Program-made: the position numbers and the translations under genes | Notes under the pieces: generated by a model | Databases searched by the model: none | What the model was told of the DNA's origin: nothing | Seen by the model: the letters and a program-made list of their open reading frames with translations, nothing else | Assembly (NCBI GenBank): GCA_964019425.1 | Contig: OZ025831.1 | Coordinates: forward strand, 248,001 to 312,000 | Direction of reading: 5' to 3' | DNA from: Flectonema sp. DT1601 | Taxonomy: Eukaryota; Euglenozoa; Diplonemea; Diplonemida; Diplonemidae | DNA: 64,000 nt | In this document: positions 52,219-62,480 of the stretch, one piece after another | How positions within the stretch are numbered: the first letter of the stretch is position 1 | How the letters are laid out: each line of letters opens with the position of its first letter

Positions 52219-52541
52219 TGTTTAATAAGGGGGTTTTTTTGTCTTTTTTTATTTTTTTTTTATATTTTGGTAGAACCTGAGATGAGAGAACAAAAATAGT
52301 AAATAATTTTTTTTTTTGAATATTTTTTAAAAAGTTGCAAGTAAGTCTTGTACTGATATTCTGTAGTTTACAAACTTTTTGAACTCAAAAATGCGAACCT
52401 TAATTTGAAATGATTACTGAGTATCCTAAACTGATAACCCCCAGAGGGCTAAATATTAATATAAAAATATAATATAAAAAAAAACAGAAGTAGGCTAGCG
52501 GCTTTGTTTTTTTTAATTAAATATGAATGAGCTCCTTTATT
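52219..52541. other. AT-rich spacer
   Basis: No gene; contains the RetSat leader and downstream T runs. Confidence 0.5.
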
Positions 52542-53396
52542 TTATTTGTTGTGTAACTCTTGTTGGAATCGCTTTCGGATTTCTTCCTCGGGCATTTGTT
52601 TTTTCATTTCCTGAACTTTTGATTTGAACATTTCATGTGCCTGCTGCCAAACTTTTTGTGATTCCTTAGCTCGTTGTGAATGTTCAGCAGGAAGGCTGGT
52701 GGGTTCTTCAGATGGAAATACCCTGTTCCACCAAGCCAGGACACGAGGTGGTGCTTTCTTTACGACTGTTATTCTTACCACTCGCAGTGAAGATTCCGAT
52801 TTCGGAGAGTCTTGAAGTTCCCAATCTATGAACTCATCTTCCGCGATCGGAACGACTGGAAATTTTAGTTCTCCTCCGTCAAGGGAAAGCTCCTTCCCTT
52901 TTGCCTTCACCATCAGGTTAGTTCCTGTTGTGTTGATGCTGACTGTTATATCTTTTCCTTTTGTAAATGACGGAACTTCGAAGTATATTGTTACGTTTTC
53001 TCGTGTCTGACTCCAGAAATAATGTCCACAATCTTGTCCATTTTCTGAATAAGATTTAACTGTTTTCGGTTTAGAGATTCCTCCAGACACAGCAGTTGGA
53101 GTGGATTTAACATCTGATGGTGGAGCCTGTCTTTCGTATGCGATGTCGTCGGGATCGGAATCGGAATCGGAATCGCTTACTTGAATGTTGTCGAATCTTC
53201 GATAGTCAGTTGACGTCTTTTGAGATGAAGTTGCTGTTTGATGATCTCCTGTTGCTGGTGTATATGATAACCTTCCATCCTTATCAACTGATATCGTCGT
53301 TTTTCCATCTAACTTTGTAACTCTTGGTCCCGTAGTGTTGGTTTCATCATCAGAAAGGTCGTCAACGATTTTATCAAACCTGCTGTAGTCAACCAT
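52542..53396 (-). CDS. CS-domain protein, NudC/p23-like co-chaperone candidate
   Basis: A 284-residue protein. Residues about 120-215 form a CS/HSP20-like domain: GHYFWSQTRENVTIYFEVPS, ITVSINTTGTNLMVKAKGKE, then LRVVRITVVKKAP...WWNRVF. The W-S-Q-T start and the WW after the last strand resemble NudC and related HSP90 co-chaperones. The N-terminus carries two copies of a (D)Y-x-R-F-D-x-I motif (DYSRFDKIVDDLSDDE and DYRRFDNIQVSDSDSD) flanked by acidic serine stretches that look like CK2 sites. The C-terminus is a charged helix (QMPEEEIRKRFQQELHNK). Its exact subfamily is uncertain. Confidence 0.75.
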   Translation of the reverse strand: MVDYSRFDKIVDDLSDDETNTTGPRVTKLDGKTTISVDKDGRLSYTPATGDHQTATSSQKTSTDYRRFDNIQVSDSDSDSDPDDIAYERQAPPSDVKSTPTAVSGGISKPKTVKSYSENGQDCGHYFWSQTRENVTIYFEVPSFTKGKDITVSINTTGTNLMVKAKGKELSLDGGELKFPVVPIAEDEFIDWELQDSPKSESSLRVVRITVVKKAPPRVLAWWNRVFPSEEPTSLPAEHSQRAKESQKVWQQAHEMFKSKVQEMKKQMPEEEIRKRFQQELHNK

Positions 53397-53474
53397 TTTT
53401 TTGTGTTATTTTTTTTTTATAATAACTGTGTTTGGTAATTATAATAAAAAATCTAAAAGAATTTGGATAAATTT

Positions 53475-53508
<34 letters not shown>

Positions 53509-55087
53509 ATATTGGCATTGCTGAGAATGGGAGGAATGAATTGAAATCACAGTCCACTCAAATTATCTACGAAGCCAGTAAACAAACCTTTGGGGAGCAT
53601 GAGCGGGAAGACGTACTTCTTCAAGGGAGATGTGCCGCAAATCTGACAAGCAGTCTGCCCTTATTCTAAATTTGTTTTCCCGTATTTTTTTTAAAAATCT
53701 TTTTTTTTGTTTCCTTCTTTCTTTTTTTTCTTTTTTTGTCGTTTTTTTTTTTTTTTTTTCCAGTAACAGTGACGCTCGAAGAATTACCAAAGTAGAAGAA
53801 TAGCACCAGGTGCTGTTCTACTTTTTTTTTTTTTTTTTTTTTTTTAAAAATACCCTCTTGTGGAAATAAAATAAACAATCACTCCCCTTCAGACATCTAA
53901 AATAAGCCAACACTGTTCACGTGAGAGTTCAACTCACCACGTGAAAAGGTTAAGAAGGAAGAAACAAAATTTTCGACGTAGAAGGAAAACGATAATACTA
54001 TTCCACATCAACATGACGATGATGGACCCCCAAAGTGAGTTGTCAGCAGGATGTACAATCAGTTTTTTTTGTACAATCACTTTTTTTTTTTTTTTTTCAT
54101 CATGCTGGCTTCCTTGAGGTAACGGTAATAAAAGACGGGGGGGTGCGGAGGAAAAAAAAAAAAAACGTCGTCTTAGAAATCGTTTTAGGCTATTGCTACT
54201 CTACACATGTGGGTTCAGTTTATTTTATTTTTCTTGTTTGTTGTTGTTGTTGCTGTTGTTGTTTTGTTTTTTTTCCCACATAAATAAACGGGAAGAAGCT
54301 ACTGCTTTTTTTTTTTTTTTTTTTTTTTGTTGCTTGTTGTTTTTTTTTTAAACAAATAAGGCCACTGGCTCTGCTGTCTAATTTCGAAGTTTTTTTTTTT
54401 CCTCCCTTTTTTTTTTCTACCCTCCCACTTTAGTTTTTTTTTTTTTTTTTTTTTTTCCCTACAGCAACACAAGAGCAAAAAAAAAAAAAAAAAGCTGTCC
54501 CCAGAACCGCAATTAAGAAGTTTACGAGTGAATGAACCTGTGAAAGTGGTTAGATTTTTCAATAGAGGTAATGATATCATTTTTAGCTCATTTTCTTCTT
54601 CTTCCATTTCCTTTAAGAGGATCGAAGCTTACGTCGTGCAGCTCATGTCACAGAGCTACATAAACGACGAGAAACAGGTTGGGAAACAAGAGAAAACAAA
54701 ACAGTAAAAAGTAATAGAAATTGAAAGAAAGGAAATTTTTTTTTTTTGGCAAAAACCAAACAAAAAACATCCGCCTGTAGATGATTTGTTTGCCAAATAG
54801 TTTTCCTTCACATGAGGCACACACTTTGTCTACTACAGAATGATACCTCACAAGTACAAAATAAACAACTGATAACAACATTGGCTAAGAAACTGAAATC
54901 CGTTGCTGGGGAAGGAAAAAAGCGATACCAAGTGCACGTCACAAAGCCATAACCATGTTTGACACTTATATATTAAAATGAATAATATAGTCGATTATGT
55001 TTTTTTTTTTTTTTTTTTTTTTTTCAAAAAAAAAAAATGAAAAAAAAAATAATAATACGCATAAGTATTTAAAAAAAGGGGGACGAG

Positions 55088-55119
<32 letters not shown>

Positions 55120-55504
55120 TCACCAGATGAGTGTACCACTTGTGAAAGTAAGAAACCGGATTACGTTTCTTCACAGCACTCCTTCCACCGTTCAAAACAT
55201 AACAATGAACGAGAGAGACGCATGCCTTCAGTGAGATGGCTAGATACGAATCCCTGTTTTAAAATAATCAAATCACAATATTATTTTTGAATAACATGGT
55301 AAAACCGTCTGAATAATTGTCATCCGAAGTGTTTCAAAAACAAAACAAAAAAAAAAGGGGGAATACAAAACTGAATAAAAACGGGGTAGAATATAGTCAA
55401 CTTTCCAGATAGGAATCCTAGCAGGTTGCAACACCTGATGTCCTCGCAACATGGGTCGATATGTTGAGTGAAATCAAACAGTAATTTAGTATTTCAACCA
55501 ATCA
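53397..55504. other. Long homopolymer-rich spacer
   Basis: Contains more than ten A or T runs of 15-33 bases and a TTG/TTC-type trinucleotide tract near 54240-54262. Small unique islands (53530-53680, 54530-54680, 55120-55260) have no recognisable coding signal. Confidence 0.5.
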
Positions 55505-56479
55505 TTAGTTTGTACTGGTAGTAGTTACTCTTTGGTTCCATGTCATGCGAGACCAGTCAACCTTAGGACCATAACGTTGCTCAAACTCATTAATAAAAAG
55601 TTGTCTACAATAGTCGTAGTCAATGCCTTGAGTGAATCCGAGTTGTTTTGTGTAAGCAACGAATGACTGAAAGCAAGGTGAATATCCTCCACAGAGTTCC
55701 TTCAGTAATGTTGTTTCTTTGAGAACGTGAATAGCTGCGTTACGAGAATGCTTACTACTACAAGAAACACCTTGCCATGGTAATTTTCCTCTTAAGAAGT
55801 AGAGCAACATGTAGGCAATCGCTTCCATATCATCACGTCTTGAAGCAGTGTAACCTCTGTGGATGTTTAATCCAACAAATCGAGCAGTTCCACACAAATT
55901 CCTTCCAAGTTTAAAAGGAAGGTGTGCCCCACCTTCGATATACTTCTTCGACAAACCAAAATCAACGATGAAAACGTTATTTTCATTCGATCCTTGTCCA
56001 ATTAAGAAATTATGTGGCTTTATATCTCTGTGAATGAATCCAGCGTAGTGCACTTGTTCAATAGCGTCAATGATCAAAGGAGAGATGGCAAGTGTTGTGT
56101 ACTCGTCAAATCGTTTGTCACATCGTTGGAATAAGTCTTCTAACGAAGGTCCTAAGAGATCTTGAACCAGTATATTATGACGCTCGCACTCAATTAGATG
56201 ATGTGGTTTTGGAAATCTGTAATCACTGCTGGCGTGTCTTTGAAGGGATTTTAAAATTTTATACTCAAGTGCGAGTCTTGGCTTTACATACTTCAGATCT
56301 TCGACCTTCAAACAAACTTCTCCTCCTTCACCGACAGCCAAGTAACATTCTCCATAACTACCACTACCAACTCGATGTGATACTTTATATCCTCCTACAA
56401 CTTTACCTCTCCACTTGTCTTCGTTGCTCTCTCTCTTCCGGCGTTTTCTCACTTTTTCCATCCGCGTGCACCGAAGCAT
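55505..56479 (-). CDS. Casein kinase 1 family protein kinase
   Basis: A 324-residue kinase. The glycine loop is VGSGSYGECY, the ATP lysine is in VCLKVEDLK (about residue 58), the catalytic loop is FIHRDIKPHNFL (150-158) and the magnesium loop is VDFGLSKKY (173-). The CK1-specific blocks are present: GTARFVGLNIHRGYTASRRD in place of APE, and MEAIAYMLLYFLRGKLPWQG. All catalytic residues are intact. A basic N-terminus (KVRKRRKR) may direct it to the nucleus. It lacks the long C-terminal tail of many CK1 delta/epsilon members. The ATG directly follows a T-rich acceptor (tttttttaaaacag), so translation could also begin at the second ATG six codons later. Confidence 0.93.
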   Translation of the reverse strand: MLRCTRMEKVRKRRKRESNEDKWRGKVVGGYKVSHRVGSGSYGECYLAVGEGGEVCLKVEDLKYVKPRLALEYKILKSLQRHASSDYRFPKPHHLIECERHNILVQDLLGPSLEDLFQRCDKRFDEYTTLAISPLIIDAIEQVHYAGFIHRDIKPHNFLIGQGSNENNVFIVDFGLSKKYIEGGAHLPFKLGRNLCGTARFVGLNIHRGYTASRRDDMEAIAYMLLYFLRGKLPWQGVSCSSKHSRNAAIHVLKETTLLKELCGGYSPCFQSFVAYTKQLGFTQGIDYDYCRQLFINEFEQRYGPKVDWSRMTWNQRVTTTSTN

Positions 56480-57947
56480 CTGTTTTAAAAAAATAATAAA
56501 AATATGAATAGGAACGGACTTAAGGATTCTTATTGGCTGACTTTTACTCTAATCTACCTCTCTGTTTTTTTTTTTTTTTGTTATTAATTATCTGTTGGGG
56601 AGGAAAGGGAAAAAAAAAGTAATTTTCAATAATTATTGTTTTATAGAATAAGAAGATTTGACATTTTTTTTCTTTTGTCAGAAAGATCTGACCCCAATGA
56701 GTGACTTGACAACAACGACAGGAAGGGGAGAAGGGACGAACAGTTTTCACTATTATTATTATTCTGCAACCACACGAATCGAATCCAAACAAGAACACGA
56801 CTTACTTTAAGACACCTGTTCAGAGTAGTCTTTTGTAACAAAACAAAAGACAGTTTTTTTATATCCCTTTTTTTTTTTTTTTTTTACCATTATTTGTACT
56901 ATGAAATGATCCCACAGTTGTACCTGATAGTTTTGTCGCATCAAGACCCCCCTACTTGTTACACGCGCTTCATTCTAATTGGAGTTGCTTGGTAAACAAA
57001 ATTCAAATTTTAAAAGGTGAAAAAAAAAAAAAAAAAAAAAAAATCAACTACACAAAGACAATAGAAAAAATCCTTCCTTTTCCCCCCCCACTTTTTTTTT
57101 TTTATTTCCTCCCTTTCCTCTTTTCAGTAGATAAGTTATAAAGGAAGAAGAGGTTCTCATTCAGATTAAAAGTATCCTCGATTGGTGTCATCGATAATAA
57201 GGCACCAGGTTCTGTTTAGTAAGAAAAAAAAAAGGTTACAAAAAAAAAAGAAATAATAACAATAAATTACCGCCTTAAGACTTTCAAAGGCAGTACGAAG
57301 GAAGACACGACTAATTTGCTACCTTTGCAAGTCAAAAAAAAAAAAAAAAAAAAAAAAAAAGTCAATCACAGTGGTACAGAAGACAGGTCGTGTGATGATT
57401 TTACGCTGTCCTTTTAAAAGGAAAAAAAGAAAAAATAGGAATCTTGGACTGGTGTTCATTGCTGCTGTAGCGCATGCAAGTTTTATTGGAAGAAGAAGAA
57501 AAAAAACCTTTTTGAACGCAAGAATTGAAAATTTAATCAGATCGTTGAAGAAGAGTAAATTAAAAGCAAGATGCGATCCAATCAGATACGAAGGGTTTCC
57601 GACAACAACTCAATTTTTGAGACAAAAAAAAAAAAAAAGTGTTTGGTGCCTTTCCTAGCACCTTGTCGGGGTTTTTTTTTTTTTTTTTTTTTTTTAAATT
57701 GGTCTTTTCCAAATTTAAAAAAAAAAAAAACAGGTCGTCCACAACAAACTAAGAGAAAAAAAAAAAAAAAAAAACAGAACTTAAAAATCACCTGCATCTC
57801 CAACAAGGCTCGTGATGAAGTTAAGCCTTCCCTCTCTCTCCCTCTTTTTTTTTTTTTCATTTTGTTGTTTCCAAAATTCTTTTCAAAAAAAAAAAAAAAA
57901 AGAAAAAAAAAATTAAACAAATAAATCTAATATCGCCTTCTTCTTCT

Positions 57948-57982
<35 letters not shown>

Positions 57983-58176
57983 CTCAAGTTAGAGACCGAC
58001 ATGAAAGAAATGTCCATAATAAACAACAAAAAACTAACATTATTTGACCTCTAAGTACTAATCTATGGGTTTGGGAGAGGGTGGGTCATTGGGAAGGGAT
58101 GAAGTGTCAAATCACATACAAAAAAAATAAAAATAAAAATAAAAAACTGTTGATTCCTACTATAAGAATATAAAAA
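56480..58176. other. Homopolymer-rich spacer
   Basis: A and T runs reach about 30 bases (57330-57360, 57955-57982). Unique stretches at 56680-56800, 57130-57230 and 57370-57600 show no recognisable gene. Confidence 0.5.
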
Positions 58177-60525
58177 TCAAGCTCTGATACGGGCTGTCTG
58201 CTTTATCGCTTCTAAATGTGTTGGAAAGAAGTCACTTCGGAGTAGTCGTCTACCGACGAGTTCTTCACGACGGAGGTCAGCATACTCAGCCCTCTGACGG
58301 AGATCCAGTATAATGTATTCTTTAGATGATACAGTAGACATGATTTCAAGATGTCCTGCACCATTAGAATCAATTTCTACAAAAGCTGCTTCCAAATTCT
58401 TCGGAGGCTCAGGAGGAGTTGGCGGATAGACTGCCGACATATCAGACTCAACATCATCATCATCATCATCCTCGTCTAGATCCCCATAATCAATCCCAAC
58501 TAACTTCTTTAATCTCGATCTCGCTGGAGCAGTGTACGGCATTGCATCCTTTTCAGTAACAACCAACCAAGGGTGTTTAGATGCTTCCTCTGCCGTAGCT
58601 CTCTTTGACGAATCCAGTTCCAGCATCGGTGATAAAAAGTCATAAAGATCCTGAGCTTGTTCTGGGTTTGCTCCGTGACTTTCGAATATCTCAAGTAGAG
58701 AGCTAGACTCGAATTGTTCACCGAGGATTTGATTTCCGAGAAATTCACCCGTTGGAGTAAAGAAATCACTTTGATAAAGTGAATCAGCATCTTCTGTTAT
58801 CATTGATTCAGGAAAGTTACCCAAAGCGCACATAAATAATCTGATGTGATGCAATGCTTGAGGTCCATCATGACATTTTGGATTAAATAAAAATGAACCC
58901 GTCAGTAACTCAAAACAAGTACATGCTACTGACCAAACATCAATACTTTGAGTAATTGAACACCCTAGAACTACTTCAGGAGCTCGATATTCAAGAGTCT
59001 GAAGAGGTTGTGATTGGAGACTCTCATCTGGTTTGATCCATCTACTGCTACCGAAATCACTAATTTTACAAGTGTATTCCTCGCTCATAAAATTTGATAA
59101 TTCCTGTTCTTCAGGCTTCTCAGCGTAGAGAGTTCCTCCGAGTAACTTTGAAATTTTATCGGATGCAAACGGAACTCCTTCCTCATCAAGCGTCTTTATT
59201 AGAACGTTTTCAGGTTTGATATCAGCGTGAACGAGACCTACGCTGTGAATAAACGCCAACCCTTCAAGCATGTCTTTTATAAGTGTCTTGACAATGCATG
59301 GAGCGACACCGACAAACTCATGTGCTGTTAATAGTTTTAAAATGTCTGGTCCAACTGGTTCGATTGCCATGGTAAGATGACGTCCGTGAGGTCCTTCTAT
59401 ATAAAATGAATCATCCATTCGAACGACTCGTTCTGCAAAAGATTTCAATATTTCTGAATTACAAGATTCGTAATGGCTGTTTAATTTTTGAAGGGCTGAG
59501 ATCTCCATGTCACACATTTCTCTGTTTACTTTTGATTTTCCAATTTTTAATGCAACGGATTTACATTTGGTTCTCGTATCGTGAGCCAACCAAACAGTTG
59601 AAAAGTTTCCCCATCCCAATTTTTTTGTTATTTCATAATGCCCGTGGTAGACATCTCCGAGTTCGACTCGGTGGTATCCCCCAGGACGGTACTCTTTTTC
59701 ATCTTCGTCATCATCTGCATTAAAAGTATTGTCACCATTTTTCTGTGACAACAAACAACTGTGATGTTTTTCAAGTAAATACTCATTCGCATTATAAATT
59801 GAAGCCACGTCATCTTTTGATAAACCGTTTTGAAGATGACTATCTGAGATATTGACGTCTTCAAAAGATCTAAACCAACCAAATTCTTGAAACCAATAAG
59901 AACTCGCTTCGTATTCCCAATGAACTGACTCGGTTGTGTCTGATGCTGTTGGTTCAGTGGTGAGATGGAATACAAATATTGCGTCCAACAGAGCGTCTAA
60001 TTTATGAAGAGTAGCCTCTGGGATCTCAGCAAGTTGATAGTCAAGGGTTCCATCTTCATTGTGAACACATGAGATGTGCTCATCAAGCATATCTGGTTCA
60101 TACCACTCATCTATTGCTTGGATTGGTAGACCTTGTTGTGGGTCAGCTTTAGCAGACTCACAGAACTGTTCCCACGTATGGAGATCGCAGTGTTTTCCAA
60201 CTAATTCTAACCATTGAGATGTTTCAGTCATATCCCAATAACCATCTCTGTTGGTATCAAAAAGATCGAATATGATCCTTAATAATTTCATTCTCTCATC
60301 CGGATCCATCTCTTCTCTAGCTGGAGCACTCACTTCCTCATCAGAAGAATCATAAGCCTGTGTTGGGAAGTGTCCGGTGTTTACAATCGCTCTGGCAGCT
60401 GCTTCAATAATTGCTAAATGCCGTGGAAAGAATTCCTTTCGCAATATGCGTCTCCCTTCCAATTCAAGAAGTTGTGTTTCTGCTCTGCATGTTCGTTCTT
60501 CGAGCGAGATGCTCGTCGGATTCAT
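58177..60525 (-). CDS. SR-protein kinase (SRPK-like) with an EF-hand and a motif repeated at both ends
   Basis: A 782-residue protein. Kinase domain about 297-655: glycine loop LGWGNFSTVWL, lysine ALKIGK, catalytic loop LVHADIKPENVL (HAD, as in SRPKs), DFG at 490-492, then YRAPEVVLG. The split of the kinase by a spacer after VLIK (about residues 445-485) is typical of SRPKs, which phosphorylate arginine/serine splicing factors. Upstream, residues 86-105 (IIFDLFDTNRDGYWDMTETS) form a canonical EF-hand loop. A 25-residue motif, GRR-(I/L)-LR-x-(E/D)-FFP-x-HL, occurs near the N-terminus (about 24-46) and again near the C-terminus (about 750-775). An acidic DEDDDDDD tract separates the kinase from the tail. 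The acceptor tctctctcattag precedes the gene. Confidence 0.9.
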   Translation of the reverse strand: MNPTSISLEERTCRAETQLLELEGRRILRKEFFPRHLAIIEAAARAIVNTGHFPTQAYDSSDEEVSAPAREEMDPDERMKLLRIIFDLFDTNRDGYWDMTETSQWLELVGKHCDLHTWEQFCESAKADPQQGLPIQAIDEWYEPDMLDEHISCVHNEDGTLDYQLAEIPEATLHKLDALLDAIFVFHLTTEPTASDTTESVHWEYEASSYWFQEFGWFRSFEDVNISDSHLQNGLSKDDVASIYNANEYLLEKHHSCLLSQKNGDNTFNADDDEDEKEYRPGGYHRVELGDVYHGHYEITKKLGWGNFSTVWLAHDTRTKCKSVALKIGKSKVNREMCDMEISALQKLNSHYESCNSEILKSFAERVVRMDDSFYIEGPHGRHLTMAIEPVGPDILKLLTAHEFVGVAPCIVKTLIKDMLEGLAFIHSVGLVHADIKPENVLIKTLDEEGVPFASDKISKLLGGTLYAEKPEEQELSNFMSEEYTCKISDFGSSRWIKPDESLQSQPLQTLEYRAPEVVLGCSITQSIDVWSVACTCFELLTGSFLFNPKCHDGPQALHHIRLFMCALGNFPESMITEDADSLYQSDFFTPTGEFLGNQILGEQFESSSLLEIFESHGANPEQAQDLYDFLSPMLELDSSKRATAEEASKHPWLVVTEKDAMPYTAPARSRLKKLVGIDYGDLDEDDDDDDVESDMSAVYPPTPPEPPKNLEAAFVEIDSNGAGHLEIMSTVSSKEYIILDLRQRAEYADLRREELVGRRLLRSDFFPTHLEAIKQTARIRA

Positions 60526-62480
60526 TTGTTGAATTATGTTGATCTGACCCGACTGCCCACGAGCGGGGGTCGGTATTGCCTAATGAGAGAGAGTGAGAAT
60601 TAACTTACTTTGTAGCACTTATTTAAAAAAAAAAAGTTGCGGGGTTTTTTTATTTATATTTTTTTTTTTTCAAAAAACCTGGAGAAGTATAAGTAAACAC
60701 ACATATAAAGCAACAAATAAAACTGTCCCAAATGATCACCAAATTCTCAAAATGACAATTCTCATTTCAGTAGTGAAGTAGAAATCATAAAAAGTATAAA
60801 GTAAATAATATAACTTTTATTTTACTCTCTCCGGCTTCTTAGGGAAAATTTACATTTGATCAGTGAAAAATCAGAAAGTGAACTACACAACAAGTTTCTT
60901 TGTGAAAGACTTTCTTGCATTGGCAATTGTGTTGTCTAGACTTGGCTGAATTCAAAGTTGACTACGAGCCAAAGACATCATTTTAGATGATTCTCTGGTG
61001 TTTGGATTGATGCGGCAGCGTCTAGGACTTAATACCCTCCGTGGTGTACTATCTGTGCATCGGTCAGCCCTAGTCGATGTAGGAACACCTTTTACTAGGG
61101 GGCTCATCAGGGCAAGAAAGCAGAGCAATCTGGACTGTGGCAGCAGAGTGCACCGAAGAAGCCAAGGATGGAGGATGGGCCCGTAGACCGCCTGGGTGTA
61201 AATTTTCCCTTCGAAGCCTCCTATCGTAAAATAAAACGACGGTTTTAGATGCAAAAATCAGATACAGATGTTCACTTGTGGGTGAAAAAATCAGACCTGA
61301 TTTTCATTAAATCGATAGTTATTTACTTACTTTATTTTTTCCCTGTGATTATGGCGGAAGAACTTACAGGTTCTTCTTGCCCTCATCTTTCGGGGGAAAA
61401 TGCCAGCACTGGAGTAACAAGGAAAAAAAAGGGGGGTGAAAGAACCCCTCCTTATTTTTAAGTTTTTCTTCCAGAAAAATAACAAAAAAAACCAAAAATC
61501 AAAACTCAACAAAAGGAAAATAAATAATAGCAGGATACACAGACTTGTGTCACCCATCCTATCTCAGGGAAACAAGCAAAACGAAATTATTATTATTTTT
61601 TTTTTTATAATATTATATAGCGCGAATCATTGAATGTACTTCAAAAAAAAAAATTTAAAAAAATTTTATAAAAAAAAAGCAAGAGACAGAATTATAACCA
61701 CCCTCAACAACATTTCTGATTTTGTTCAAGTTTCTCTTAGCTGAGGGAAAAGAAGGTGGCATACTTTCACGTTAGTCCGAATTATGAGATGCCATAAGCG
61801 CCTTGTCTGTAAAGGAACTCAGTAGTAAATATCAATAATTTTATTGGTTGATTCTTTAAAGTAATACTAAAGGAGAGTTCAAACGGGGGGGTAGCTCCCT
61901 CTCTGATTACCGTCGCAAGTTGGAATAACAAAAAAAAAAGCCGAGTCGGTGGAAATATTTTTATGCGGAAAGAAGGCGTGTCTGGTTTGCCCCATGCAAA
62001 ACCGCACAAAAAAATATTTAAAAAAAATAAAAAAAAAAAATAAAAAAATCCCCCCTCACACAACCTGTAATCAGAAACTACCATATGACACAAACCACCG
62101 AAATCTAATGCGGTAGGGTTGGTAGTTAACAAGTCAATACAGGCAAGTATAACATCGTTAAATACGACATAAAGAAAAACTGTATAAACTACTTATACAG
62201 ATAGGATAAATTGATAATTGTATTTAAGGAACAACAATCTCTCAGACAATCTTGACTGTCAGAGTTGGGAATGTGAAACCGACATTTAAAGACATCGGTT
62301 GAATTCTTCTCTCAAAATAAACAAAATGTAAAAAAAATAGATGTAAAAAAAAAAAAACGACGATTGTTCGAGACAGCAACAAAAAAGAAGATTTGATAAA
62401 AAAACAGTAGCCGACTTTCTTAGAATGACTTAACTAAATTTATCAAACAAAAGGTGCTAAGACATAATTATAAAATTATT
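60526..62480. other. Spacer with a GC-richer island
   Basis: AT-rich apart from 60990-61215, which is clearly less AT-rich and contains open frames on both strands without known similarity. It may be an element remnant or non-coding RNA. The remainder has A and T runs and no gene. Confidence 0.45.
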
